In this document: in pieces, positions 19,634 to 28,092 of the stretch
How positions within the stretch are numbered: the stretch's first letter is position 1
Layout of the letters: every line of letters starts with the position of its first letter
Assembly (NCBI GenBank): GCA_965226475.1
Contig: CBDDDJ010000004.1
Location: forward strand, 1-64,000
Reading direction: 5' to 3'
From: JASLMY01 sp965226475
GTDB taxonomy: Bacteria; Pseudomonadota; Alphaproteobacteria; GCA-2731375
DNA: 64,000 nt
Translations under genes and position numbers: made by a program
Notes under the pieces: model-generated
What the model was told of the DNA's origin: nothing
What the model saw: the letters and a program-made list of their open reading frames with translations, nothing else
The model's database searches: none

Positions 19634-20736
19634 GACAAACTTGTGTCCAAGGAACCGGGTGCGCTACACATTTATCTTCTTGGAAAGGCTGGCGAAGGAT
19701 TGCAATTCGCCGGCGATGGCCGTCACTACCTCGGGGTCGATGCCCTTGTGAATCGTGGCGTCCTTCGTGAACGCGGTTTCGCAGTCGAGGCTCGCGTACC
19801 AGATCAGGAATATCGGTTGCCCGCGCTTGAGGTGGACTGGCACAGGACCGGCATTGAAGACCGCGAAGGTCAGCTGACCGCAATAGCCAGGATCGACATG
19901 AAACCCGGAAACATTGACTAAACCGCGGAACTTCGTCTTGGCTCGAATGGAGATGAAGGCCAGCGCATCGGCCGGGACGGAGACGACCTCCTCGGTGAGC
20001 ACGAAGGCGAACTGGCCGGGTGGGATGGTGAATGCCTCGCCATCGCTGAGCTTGCGGATCGTGATCGTGGTCGGATCGACGGTCTGATCGTTGGGCGAGA
20101 CATAGACTTCAGGGCCGATCGCAAGCGTGTAATACCGCATCCGGCTGATCAGTTCGGATAGATGGTTTTGGGCCACCAGTGGAAGTCGATACGCCCCTTG
20201 AAGAGTTCGGGATTGGCATCGAGAGTGAGGCAGCGCCGGGCGACGACGGCGTCGAGTTCCTCGATGGTCTCGAAGTGTCTGTTTGCAACCGGCTCGTCGA
20301 GTACGGGCCAGAGACATTCGGCCGGTTGCAGCTGGGGCGTATAGGGCGGCAAGTAGACGAGGCGGAGGCCTTCCGGCACCGTGAGGTTCGGCGCCGTGTG
20401 CCACCCGGCGCCGTCGATCACCAGGATGATGATGCGGCTCTGCCCAGCCCCGGCCTCGCGGGCGAAGAGGGCGAGCAGCTTCTCGAAGAATGGCTTGGAG
20501 ACACCATTGGAGATGTACCAAAAGGTCTCTCCGCTGGTCGGCGAGACGAGGGCGGTGACGTAGAGCCATTTGAAGCGGTGGTGGCCGAGCGCCACCGGGC
20601 GCATCCCGCGCGGCGCCCAGCAGCGCCGTGCCAATGGCTTCAGACCGAGCCGGTGTTCGTCGCTGGCGAAGACTTCGATCGGCGTGCCGGGGTGGCGCTC
20701 GGCTTGTTCCGCGACCAGGCGGTGAAGTTTTTTTAA

Positions 20737-21761
20737 GGCTCAATTCGTGAAATGTATGCATCACCTTGTTACGGCGGCGGCGAGGCAGGCTCGGTCATTG
20801 GCGCCGGGGGCGAGGCCGACGAGGTGGAACCAGCTCAGGTAGTTGTCCAGATAGCGGGTGGCGATGCCGCGGCGGGGACGCAGCAAGTCCTTCAACCGGC
20901 TGTGGCGGCTGTTCACCGTCTGCACATGCAGATCGCCCCGAACCCGTTCCCCCATCGAGCGGTTGAGTGCTTCGTGGCTCACCCCGAGCGCGGCGGCGCA
21001 AGGTGGATAGCTCGCGCCACCGTCGGAGACCAGCAGGGCGTCCTTCGCGACCACCGGGTCGAGAGCAGCCGTGAGCGCCGCCGCGTCGACCCTGGGCAGC
21101 ACCGCGCTCACCGTCGTCCCGCTCCGGTCCGCCGCCATGAGAACCGGCACCTGCTCGCGCGAGAGGCCGCGCTTCTTCGCCTTGCCGCCCCGCCGCCGTG
21201 CCTTGCGTCCCAGCCCGCGCGCGCCCTTCCGGCTCTCCAGGACGTAGGTCTCGTCCGCTTCCACGATCCCCTTGAGCACCTCCGAATCGCTCCGCGCCGC
21301 CGCCAGAAACCGGTGACGCCAGCGGAACGCCGTGCTCACCGCCACGTCGCAGCGCGCCGCCGAGGCCTTCACCGTCTCCCCCTCCGCCAGCGACGCCCCG
21401 AACGACAGCCAGCGTTCCTTGTGGTGCAGGCCCGACAGCGGCGTACCGGTCAGCGCGTTGAAGGTCCTGCCGCAGCCCTTGCACTGGTAGCGCCGCAGAC
21501 CCCGCGCCATACCGCGCGAAACCGCCCCTTCGCTCGCGCAGTGCGGACAGCGCCGGGCCTCGTCCACACCAAGCTCGATCGCGGCCTTCGATGCCTCGCC
21601 TTCGCTCCGGCCCGACAGCACCGCGAGCGCCTCGTGCCGCTGCACGCGCGTCAGCCCGCGCGCCGCCGAAAGCCACACCCGGAAACCCTTGCCGTCCATG
21701 ACCCAACCTCCTGACGTTCCGGGCATTCTATCACAAATGCATACGTTTCACGAATTGAGCC
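20737..21761. mobile_element. IS1595-type element, copy E (intact)
   Basis: The 1,025-bp element is bounded by inverted GGCTCAATTCGTGAAA repeats and flanked by the 8-base direct repeat TTTTTTAA (20729-20736 and 21762-21769). It lies on the minus strand inside IS630 element 1. Confidence 0.95.
20761..21699 (-). CDS. IS1595-family transposase (copy E)
   Basis: The 312-residue protein starts MDGKGFRVWLSAARGLTRVQ behind AGGAGG. It has an N-terminal zinc ribbon (CPHC at about 53-56 and CKGC at about 79-82) and an ISXO2-like DDE domain: GIVEADETYVLESRKGARG (first Asp), DALLVSDGGASYPP (second Asp), and HVQTVNSRHSRLKD with the Asn/His-type third position of the family. This is the standard architecture of IS1595 transposases, which make 8-base duplications in AT-rich sites. 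All copies in the window are nearly identical, so they spread recently. Confidence 0.92.
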   Translation of the reverse strand: MDGKGFRVWLSAARGLTRVQRHEALAVLSGRSEGEASKAAIELGVDEARRCPHCASEGAVSRGMARGLRRYQCKGCGRTFNALTGTPLSGLHHKERWLSFGASLAEGETVKASAARCDVAVSTAFRWRHRFLAAARSDSEVLKGIVEADETYVLESRKGARGLGRKARRRGGKAKKRGLSREQVPVLMAADRSGTTVSAVLPRVDAAALTAALDPVVAKDALLVSDGGASYPPCAAALGVSHEALNRSMGERVRGDLHVQTVNSRHSRLKDLLRPRRGIATRYLDNYLSWFHLVGLAPGANDRACLAAAVTR

Positions 21762-22534
21762 TTTTTTAAACGCCTCGCGTTCTTCCTCGCTCGCCGCCCC
21801 GGGGTTGTTCGGCCTGGGCACCTGCAAACGCCACTCGACTGCCTTCAGCGCCTCCCAGCCCCGTTGCGGCGCCACCGTCTCCAAGCCCAGTTCGCCCGCC
21901 ATCCAAGCCGCCACCTTCGGCCCAGACCACAAGCCGCCGTCCGCCGGCGGCTTTTTCAGGCGCTCTTTCAACACCGCCAGGACTTCCGGCTTCAGGATCG
22001 TCGCCTCGGAGCCGTTCGAGCGTCGACGATCGCCCAGCGACGACGGGCCGAGCTTGTTGTAGCGAGAAAGCAATTGTTCGAGCCAGCGTTGGCCGAAACT
22101 CGTCATCTCCGACACTTCGCGAACCGTATGGCCTTTGGCCAAAAGCCAGATCACCTGGAAGTGCCGCGCCTCCGTCGCCTCCGACGCCGAGCGATACCGT
22201 CCCTCCAACTCAGAAAGCTGCAAATGTTCCTCGACATGCGCCATGTCCCGCCCCTCCGCGAATCATGACTACGGATCCTAACCCTTTCCGATTCCGACGG
22301 GAATCCGTCGCAACCGAATCATTCAGGCGGAGTCGGTATAAGAGGCGCAATCCACCCGTCCGGGCACGAACGGGTCTATCAGCATCTTGAGCCGTTCGCC
22401 GAGCGTTTCTCCGCTCCAGAACATGCCCGGCTGCTTGATCATCGCTTTGTTTCCCACTGATCTCTATTGTTCATTCACGGCGTTCCCAGTGTTGGGTGCC
22501 CTTTCATGTGTCCACTCAAGAAAGGACGGGTCTT

Positions 22535-22918
22535 GTGAACGTCGTGGGACACGGCATTGACTTGGTGGATATCGCCGAGATGCGGCGCTGGATAGAGGAT
22601 CCGCGCGACCCGCTGGTTCCGCGTTGCTTCGTGCAAGCCGAGTTGAATGAGATCGGCGATGGGGTCGGTCGGATTGAGCGCCTGGCGGGGAGGTTCGCTG
22701 CCAAGGAAGCGGTGCTCAAGGCGATCGGCACCGGCTTCGGGGCGGGGGTCGCCTTCACCGATGTGATGATCCACCGCGCGCCGGGGGCGGCGCCGGAGGT
22801 CCGACTTTCGGGCGGTGCGGCGAAGGCCGCGACGGCGTTGGGAGTGACCGATTGGCGGCTCAGCATCAGCCATGCCGGCGGCATGGCGATGGCGAGCGTT
22901 CTTGCGTTGAGCGCGTAG
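22535..22918 (+). CDS. acpS: Holo-[acyl-carrier-protein] synthase
   Basis: GTG 22535 gives 127 residues, the usual AcpS length; an ORF extends further upstream but the conserved start is VNVVGHGIDLVDIAEMRRW. The metal-binding motif (GHGIDLVDI), the FAAKEAVLKAIGTG motif and LSISHAGGMAMA are all present. AcpS moves the 4'-phosphopantetheine arm from CoA to acyl carrier protein in the cytoplasm, an essential step of fatty acid synthesis. In many Alphaproteobacteria it sits with pdxJ and lepB; here both neighbours are mobile DNA. It is one of the few undamaged core genes of the window. Confidence 0.92.
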   Translation: MNVVGHGIDLVDIAEMRRWIEDPRDPLVPRCFVQAELNEIGDGVGRIERLAGRFAAKEAVLKAIGTGFGAGVAFTDVMIHRAPGAAPEVRLSGGAAKAATALGVTDWRLSISHAGGMAMASVLALSA

Positions 22919-22920
22919 GC

Positions 22921-23133
22921 TCAAGCGGGCGGCTCCTGATCGGCGGGCGGGGGCAGGAAGGTGATGCACCGCGCGTCCAGATCGACCGCGATACGGCCAC
23001 CGCGTGCGGCAAGCACCGCGCGCCACACGTCGAATCCCTGCAGCTCGCCGTCCCAGTAGATCGCGTCCTTGTCCTCGGCTTTCAGCTTCTCGACAATCCG
23101 CTTGGTCAGTTTGAGTGTGCTGCGCTTCGGCAT
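22921..23133 (-). CDS. Integrase Arm-domain N-terminus joined to unrelated tail
   Basis: The 70-residue frame starts MPKRSTLKLTKRIVEKLKAE and continues DKDAIYWDGELQGF, which matches the start of tyrosine recombinases with an Arm-DNA-bind_3/DUF4102 domain (expected next: GVRV...). Instead it turns into DVWRAVLAARGGRIAVDL and ends QEPPA. The first 31 residues recur exactly in repeat R2 (28975 leftwards), so the chimera lies at the inner end of repeat R1. It has no catalytic domain. A function as a small DNA-binding protein is possible but unproven. Confidence 0.55.
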   Translation of the reverse strand: MPKRSTLKLTKRIVEKLKAEDKDAIYWDGELQGFDVWRAVLAARGGRIAVDLDARCITFLPPPADQEPPA

Positions 23134-23491
23134 CGTCTCTCCCGCGGAAAGCGTTCGGTCACGGGGTGATGGAGGGGATGATGGTACTGTGCCAAGGTGG
23201 GCGCGGCCCGGCAGAACGCGGCCTTGCCGTCGACTTCCTCATCATCGTCACCCCATGACCGAACGCTCTCCTCCCGCGGTCTCCATCGGCCCGAATGTCA
23301 GTCATCAAACCGCAATCGAGCGACATCAAATTCGGGGCTATTTGAGACGATCCGTGGCAACGATGCAAGGGGCAGAAGGCAGGAAAGGAAAGAAAACTAC
23401 CAAGAACAACAGCTAGTTATCGCAATTCAGTCGCCAACCGTCGGCGTTTGTCGCAGCTTGGGTTCAATACATTCTCTCTCCGCCGTTGACA
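23041..23491. repeat. Repeat R1: 451-bp unit with long hairpin and IS21-like tip
   Basis: This unit is about 90% identical to R2 (28883-29333), in the same orientation. It contains the integrase N-terminus, a hairpin directly upstream of its start (arms 23146-23169 and 23248-23271, 24 bases each with two mismatches), about 200 bases of non-coding DNA, and a tip which on the minus strand reads TGTCAACGGCGGAGAG. That tip cuts into the LLM gene to the right. Confidence 0.75.
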
Positions 23492-24417
23492 CCATTCACC
23501 GGCGATCGGAGCCGGCGGAAGGTCCCTGGTTCCCCGATCCCGGATATGCCCGCGAGCTGGTCGAACTGGTCGAGCGCCTGGACTACGATTCCCTGTGGGT
23601 CGGCGATCACATCGCCTTCACCATCCCGATCCTCGACCCGCTGCTGCAGCTCGTGCACGCGTCGGCCTATTCGACCAAGCTCTATTTCGGCACCGGGGTC
23701 TATCTGGCGCCGCTCCGCCATCCGACGCCGACCGCCAAGATGGTCGCCACGATCGACCATCTGTGCGGCGGGCGCTTCATCTTCGGTGTCGGCGTCGGCG
23801 GCGAATTTCCGAACGAATACGCGGCCTGCGGCGTGCCGGTGAACGACCGCGGGGCGCGGCTGGGGGAAATCATCGAGATCCTGCGCAAACTCTGGAGTGG
23901 CGAGAGCATCAGCCACGAGGGGCGGTTCTATTCGCTTCCCGATACGTTGATGCTGCCGGCGCCGCGCCAGGCGGGTGGTCCGCCGATCTGGTCTGGCGGG
24001 CGCACGGACGCGGCGCTAAATCGGGCCGGCCGAATGGCCGGCGGCTACATGTCCTACGTCGTCACGCCGGAGATGTATGGCGAGGCGCTGGGCAAAATCA
24101 CCGCCGCGGCCGAGGCGGCGGGCCGGGCCGAGCGGGTCTTCGCCACCTCGCATCTGCTGTTCAGCCGCATCGACGACACTTACGAGGACGCGCTGGAGGC
24201 GGCGACCAAGACCTTGAGTGTCCGCTACGACATGGACTTCCGCCGCGCCGCCCAGCGTTACGCCGCGCTGGGCACGCCGGCGGACGTGGCGGCCAGCATC
24301 GACAAGTTCCGCGAGGCCGGCGTGCGCCACATGGTGATGGATTTCGTCGGGCCCTACGAGGAGCGCGACCGGCAGATCCGCCGCTTCGCCGAGGAGGTCC
24401 GCCCGCTGCTCGGCTGA
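23492..24417 (+). pseudogene. LLM-class flavin-dependent oxidoreductase, N-terminus lost
   Basis: The frame reads EPAEGPWFPDPGYARELVEL, DSLWVGDHIAFTIPI, FGTGVYLAPLRHPTPTAKMV, GRFIFGVGVGGEFPNEYAAC and ends FAEEVRPLLG. These are typical of bacterial luciferase-like (LLM) F420/FMN monooxygenases, about 310-330 residues. The first 20-30 residues, which form the first beta strand of the TIM barrel (MK-G-), are replaced by the tip of repeat R1. The open frame extends upstream only through repeat DNA. The gene is therefore probably dead, although an alternative start cannot be excluded. Confidence 0.8.
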
Positions 24418-24509
24418 GTCGGCCGATCAGGCCATGGGCCGGACGACCGACGGGCGGGGTCGCCCCCGCCCGCCGATTTACGCACAATAGCTGTCGATGG
24501 TTCAACCGC

Positions 24510-25601
24510 TCACCAGATCGCCACCGGCGACCCGATGGAGCCCGTGGCGCCGGCGATCGGCACCGGCGTATAGACGTAGAGGAACAAGTAGACACCGGCA
24601 TCGGCCAGGGCCTTCAGCTTCAGGTTCTCCTGATTGACGATGCCGTGGCGGGTCTGCAGGTAGTTGTGGACGCAGAAGACGCAGCCGGGGGCCACTTCAT
24701 TGGGTGTGTCTTTGCCCGCCACCGGATCCGTCGCCGGCCAAGTATCGCCGCCGGTGACGCCCGCCTTCACATCCTCGGCGATCCAGCGCGCCACGTCGAA
24801 GCCGATGCCCGGACAGCCGTTGTTGAACTTGGCGTTGTCCTTGATCCAGTACTTCTCCCAGCCGTAGCGGAAGATGATGGCGTCGCCCTCCATGAACTCG
24901 AAGTTCTCCATTCCTTGGCGCTTCAAGGCCTTCTTGACGTCGGCCATGGTCGCGACCTGGCCCGCCTCCATCGACTCGACACCGCGCGCGCCGGCGAAGT
25001 CGATCAGGATGGCGCGGGCGACGATCGGGTGCAGCTTCTCGGTGCCGAGCTTCCTGAGCCCGTAGGCGCTGCCCATCTCGGCCGCGGTGAAGCCGTTGTA
25101 CCAGCGCATGTTGTCGAGGTCGCCCGGCTCGCCGATCGCGATGCCGATATGACCGAGGCCGTCGAACTGGGTCCCGACCTGACCGATCTCGGTCGCCAGG
25201 AACTCGTCGTTGTACATCAGCTTGGAGGCACCGAAGGGACCGCCCGTGGGCGTCCCCGGAATTCGCAGGCTGAACTTGCGCTTGCCGAACAGCGGCATGT
25301 CATCGGTATAGTCGTGACCGATCTTCATGGACTTGCCCTGCTTCACCACCGACATGGCGCGCAGCACCACCGCCGGCTTCGTGTACCAGTTGGTCGAGCC
25401 GGCCTCGTCGCCCGCGCCCCAGAGCGTGTTCGGCCACCATTTGGAACCGATCGGCGTCTCCATCACACTGCCGTCGACCCAGGGCTGGCCGGCGCAGGCC
25501 TTCCAGTTCTTGTCGCTGCATTCCGCCGCGAGCGCGCTACCGCCCGTGGCCAGGGCAAAACTCATGAGGCTCGCCGCCGCGAGCATGATTCGAGATTTCA
25601 C
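24510..25601 (-). CDS. Secreted cyclase-family protein (kynurenine-formamidase-like)
   Basis: The 363-residue product has a clear signal peptide (MKSRIMLAAASLMSFALATG, cleavage near ALAAECSD). The body shows the cyclase/formamidase fold, with TQFDGLGHIG in place of the usual HxGTHxDxPxH metal motif, and later GVESMEAGQVATMADVKKAL and GDAIIFRYGWEKYW. Members hydrolyse amides or lactones with a metal ion. The altered metal motif (Q and G where H and H/D are usual) suggests a subgroup with different chemistry. The protein should act in the periplasm. No operon partner is evident; a 160-base gap separates it from a small ORF. Confidence 0.8.
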   Translation of the reverse strand: MKSRIMLAAASLMSFALATGGSALAAECSDKNWKACAGQPWVDGSVMETPIGSKWWPNTLWGAGDEAGSTNWYTKPAVVLRAMSVVKQGKSMKIGHDYTDDMPLFGKRKFSLRIPGTPTGGPFGASKLMYNDEFLATEIGQVGTQFDGLGHIGIAIGEPGDLDNMRWYNGFTAAEMGSAYGLRKLGTEKLHPIVARAILIDFAGARGVESMEAGQVATMADVKKALKRQGMENFEFMEGDAIIFRYGWEKYWIKDNAKFNNGCPGIGFDVARWIAEDVKAGVTGGDTWPATDPVAGKDTPNEVAPGCVFCVHNYLQTRHGIVNQENLKLKALADAGVYLFLYVYTPVPIAGATGSIGSPVAIW

Positions 25602-25730
25602 TGGTTTCCTCCCTCGTGTCAGTGATCGGGCCGGTCAGACAGCCCACGACAGAAAGCATATCCGAAGTACGATCGGTTTCAAATCCGCATCCCCGAACGG
25701 CCCGGCAATTGGCTTCGAACCCGAAGCGTT

Positions 25731-25901
25731 CTAAAGCGTGCGGACGCGGACCTCCGCGTCGTCGCTGCGGACATGCCCATCGCTGAACCCACCGGCATCA
25801 CAAGACCCGGTAGCCGCGATGAGTAAGGCCGCGATCCGGGCTGCGATGAACCGGATCGGTCGTGCCCACATGGCACCTTTTATGCGTGTCGCTTTGAACA
25901 T
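25731..25901 (-). CDS. Small hypothetical protein with signal-like N-terminus
   Basis: The 56-residue ORF starts MFKATRIKGAMWARPIRFIA after the strong ribosome site GGTGGAGGGTGGAAAG. Residues 16-32 are hydrophobic (RFIAARIAALLIAATGS), followed by C and a charged tail (HVRSDDAEVRVRTL). It could be a small exported protein or lipoprotein. No homologue is recognised. An IS1202-type terminus begins only 58 bases upstream and may have displaced its promoter. Confidence 0.4.
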   Translation of the reverse strand: MFKATRIKGAMWARPIRFIAARIAALLIAATGSCDAGGFSDGHVRSDDAEVRVRTL

Positions 25902-26082
25902 CTTTCCACCCTCCACCCTAAGAGGTTTTTTGGCTATGTCAAGCTTCATCGCGACGCGTGTCGCTAACACGAGGTATGACCGGTCGATGTAACAAATGAT
26001 CTGTCCGGCATTAGAACTCTTCCAGGAAGTGGAGGAGCTGATGCGCCGGATAGAGCAGTTACAGGGACTGAGATTGATGAAG

Positions 26083-27532
26083 GCGATGTCCCACCCAATG
26101 TTGAAAAGTGCGAGATAGGCATCGTCTGATCGAGAGGCTACGCGGCCACCTCGATGTCTTCAATGACGGACTTTGCTCCGGCCTTTCTCACCGCCTCCCG
26201 CAGGGCGGCGTCGAGGATGGGGAGCTGGCGGTAGGCCTTGAGGCGGCGGAAGGTCTTTTGCGCCTCCAAGAGGCCGGCGGCGGTCCAACGCAGCGCCATC
26301 TCGGCGTTGCGCCAGCGCTTGACGTTCCGCTGCACCGTCCGGACGGTGCCGATCGCGTTCTCGATGGCGTTGGTGCAAGCCAGCGAGTGTCGAAGTTGCG
26401 GCGGGAGGCCGAGCCGGATCACGGTCAGGATCTCGTCCAGGCCCTCCAGGATCGAGCCCGAGACGCCGGGTGCGTCATGCTCCAGACGGCGGGCGAGGTT
26501 GCGCAAGAGCCGTTCGGCCTTGGCCGCGTCGTCCTGCTGCCAGGCCTGCCGCAAGACCTTCCTGACGCCGGCATGGAGGCTCTCGTCCAGCCGGTCCGTG
26601 ATGTTGCGCCCCTTGTGCACCTGGCAGCGCTGGAGGGCCGCCGCCCGCCCGAAGGTCCGCCGGATCGCCTTCGAGAGCGCCTTGGCGCCGTCGACGATGT
26701 AGAGCCGAGGCCGTTCGGGATCGAGACCGCGCTCGATCAGGTTGTCGAGCATGGCTTGCACCGTGGCCGCGTTCTCCGTCGCGCCCTCGGCCAGGCCCAG
26801 CACGTGCTTCGCGCCGCCGGTGTCGATGCCGATCGCCGCCACCATCAGGTGGTCGCCGACATGGAGCCCGTCGATCTGGAGCACCACGAGATCGAGATCG
26901 TCGAGCGGGCTCGCCAGCCAGGCCTTCAGCTTGCTTCGCGTCAACGCCACGAAACGGCGCGAGACCGCCGACTTCGAGGTTGCGTCACCCGATGCCGCCG
27001 GCAGATCGCCGCCCGCATCGTCCGGCAGGCGCACCGCGCGGGCATACTTGCGGGTCGAGACGTTGATCACCATCAGATTCATCGCCCAGGCTTGCAAGAG
27101 TTCGGGTTCCGACAGCAGCTCCCAACTCGGCAGGCTCATCTCCCGACCCGCGAAGTCCCCCACCCGAGGGCGCTCGACCTTCACTTTGCCGCCGTGGTAG
27201 GCGATCTCGCTCCGGGTCGTGCCCCATCGATGGCCCTTGCGCTCGCCCGAGCCGGCGTGGCGCGAACCGCACAAGGCTTCCGCGTCCGCCGACATCATCT
27301 CGTTCAAAGACTCGAGGCCCGCCAAAAGGCAGAAGCGATCGACGCTCATGCGCAGATCGTCGAAGGCCTCCGGCATCGATGGCAAGAGCCGACAGGATGG
27401 TTCCGAGGAACGGTCGTTGCGTGTAGTCTTGGTCATGGCGTCGTTCTCCTTGATGGAATCAGCACCCAGAGCCTAGCGGCTCCAGGCGGACGACGCCTAC
27501 TTCAGCTTTTCAACAGAGCCCGGGACATCCCC
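26083..27532. mobile_element. IS256-family element, intact
   Basis: The 1,450-bp element has imperfect inverted ends: GATGTCCCACCCAATGTTGA (left) against GATGTCCCGGGCTCTGTTGA (right, other strand). The 9-base duplication TTGATGAAG flanks it (26074-26082 and 27533-27541), which is normal for IS256 (8-9 bases). Confidence 0.88.
26138..27436 (-). CDS. IS256-family transposase
   Basis: The 432-residue protein shows the MULE-like DDE layout of IS256: LDLVVLQIDGLHVGDHLMVA (first Asp), PRLYIVDGAKALSKAIRR (second Asp), LQRCQVHKGRNITDRL (the C/D-x2-H motif) and SLACTNAIENAIGTVRTVQR (Glu). Length is typical. No damage is seen, so it may be active and able to act on related elements elsewhere in the genome. 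Confidence 0.92.
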   Translation of the reverse strand: MTKTTRNDRSSEPSCRLLPSMPEAFDDLRMSVDRFCLLAGLESLNEMMSADAEALCGSRHAGSGERKGHRWGTTRSEIAYHGGKVKVERPRVGDFAGREMSLPSWELLSEPELLQAWAMNLMVINVSTRKYARAVRLPDDAGGDLPAASGDATSKSAVSRRFVALTRSKLKAWLASPLDDLDLVVLQIDGLHVGDHLMVAAIGIDTGGAKHVLGLAEGATENAATVQAMLDNLIERGLDPERPRLYIVDGAKALSKAIRRTFGRAAALQRCQVHKGRNITDRLDESLHAGVRKVLRQAWQQDDAAKAERLLRNLARRLEHDAPGVSGSILEGLDEILTVIRLGLPPQLRHSLACTNAIENAIGTVRTVQRNVKRWRNAEMALRWTAAGLLEAQKTFRRLKAYRQLPILDAALREAVRKAGAKSVIEDIEVAA

Positions 27533-27634
27533 TTGATGAAGTTCGAAGAGGTTTACGGACGGACCTACCGGGGTGAGCTGAGCCAGCTTGAGGCGGCCGA
27601 GATCCTGGGCATGTCGGAGCGCACGTTACTCCCC

Positions 27635-27924
27635 CGTTCCACGCGGCCTTCCCCTAATCTCAGGAGGGTCGGCGTCCACATCTTAACTTTCGAGGCCTGC
27701 TCAGGCTTCACTCGCGTTCGGCCCGCAAGGTCGCTCAACCGCCCAAGGCGGCCTTTGTCACAGGGCTTCGGTCCCGCCGGTTACCCGACAAGACCGCCTG
27801 TCAGCTACCAGATCAAACCGACAACTGTCTGGGTGGATCCTTCCTCCACTGGTGTTACGCGCCGTCGGGGCGCACTGAGAAATCCGGGTCTCGCCATTCC
27901 ACAATCTGACGTTCGAAGCGGAAG
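27635..27924. other. Unassigned DNA between IS1202 and RT remnants
   Basis: No convincing ORF is present. The stretch contains C-rich segments and short repeats (for example CCGCCCAAGGCGGCC at about 27741-27755, a palindrome-like hairpin). It might be part of the RNA portion of the group II intron whose RT fragment follows, but I cannot identify intron domain V or VI here. Confidence 0.3.
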
Positions 27925-28092
27925 TTACCTTTTGCGTTCAGGGCGTCGTTTCGCCGCTGCTTGCGAATATCTACCTTCACTACGTCTACGATCTCTGGGC
28001 TCATCAGTGGCGCCAGCGCCACGCCCGGGGCGACATGGTCATCGTGCGTTATGCCGACGATCTCGTCGTCGGCTTCCAGCACCGGCATGACC
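27925..28092 (+). pseudogene. Group II intron reverse transcriptase fragment
   Basis: About 55 codons read QGVVSPLLANIYLHYVYDLW and then ARGDMVIVRYADDLVVGFQH. These are RT motifs 4 and 5, including the catalytic YADD, of group II intron-encoded (LtrA-like) proteins. Both sides are missing: the frame meets unassigned DNA on the left and the DUF4338 gene on the right. It cannot encode a working enzyme. Confidence 0.8.

Larger units (their letters stand above)
18254..19668. mobile_element. IS3-family element 2
   Basis: The ends form an imperfect inverted repeat, both beginning with TG and containing ACCCG-TT-CCTTGGACACA (left about 18261-18281, right about 19640-19661). The bases outside the two ends do not match (CCG against CAT), and the sequence on the left is IS1595 while the right is a dCTP-deaminase-like gene. 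So the element probably caused, or took part in, a deletion. Confidence 0.75.
20149..22244 (-). pseudogene. IS630 transposase (element 1) interrupted by IS1595 copy E
   Basis: The N-terminal half (22244-21762) starts MAHVEEHLQLSELEGRYRSA with a helix-turn-helix (HTVREVSEMTSFGQRWLEQL) and ends EEEREAFKK. The C-terminal half (20736-20149) holds the DDE domain: IEVFASDEHRLGLKPLARR, IIILVIDGAGWHTAPNL, LPPYTPQLQPAECLW. The insertion sits in a TTTAAAAAAA run and the two halves are one base out of frame after rejoining, so the run may also have slipped or be a natural frameshift site. Confidence 0.85.
20132..22338. mobile_element. IS630-family element 1, carrying IS1595 copy E
   Basis: Inserted at TA in the dcd-like gene. 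The ends are imperfect inverted repeats: TACCGCATCCGGCTGA (left) and TACCGACTCCGCCTGA (right, opposite strand). Without the nested 1,025-bp IS1595 and its 8-base duplication the element is 1,174 bp, a normal size for IS630. Confidence 0.8.
19664..22442 (-). pseudogene. dcd: dCTP-deaminase-like gene split by IS630 element 1
   Basis: The N-terminal 34 codons lie at 22442-22341 (MIKQPGMFWSGETLGERLK to GRVDCAS) and the rest at 20131-19664 (YTLAIGPEVYVSPNDQ, then VSVPADALAFISIRAKTKF, NVSGFHVDPGYCGQLTFAVF). Removing the element and one copy of the TA target rejoins CAS to YTLAIG in frame. The second part shows the dUTPase/dCTP-deaminase trimeric fold (HVDPGYCGQLTF). The gene turns dCTP to dUTP in pyrimidine synthesis, if the family call is right. 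The last codons meet the IS3 element 2 terminus, so the C-terminus may be altered too. Confidence 0.8.
25959..27634 (+). mobile_element. IS1202/ISNCY-type element 2, 5' part only, split by IS256
   Basis: Position 25959 starts a sequence closely matching the 5' end of the intact element at 45450-46854: TGTCGCTAACACGAGGTATG and, later, GATCTGTCCGG. Its transposase begins at 26041 (MRRIEQLQGLRLMK), is broken by IS256 at 26083 and resumes at 27542 (FEEVYGRTYRGELSQLEAAE, ILGMSERT) before ending at about 27630 against unrelated DNA. Only about 45 codons remain. Confidence 0.8.

Noticed and set aside
20752..21714. 320-codon antisense ORF seen in every IS1595 copy
   Set aside because: It is the mirror frame of the transposase and is kept only because the copies are nearly identical.
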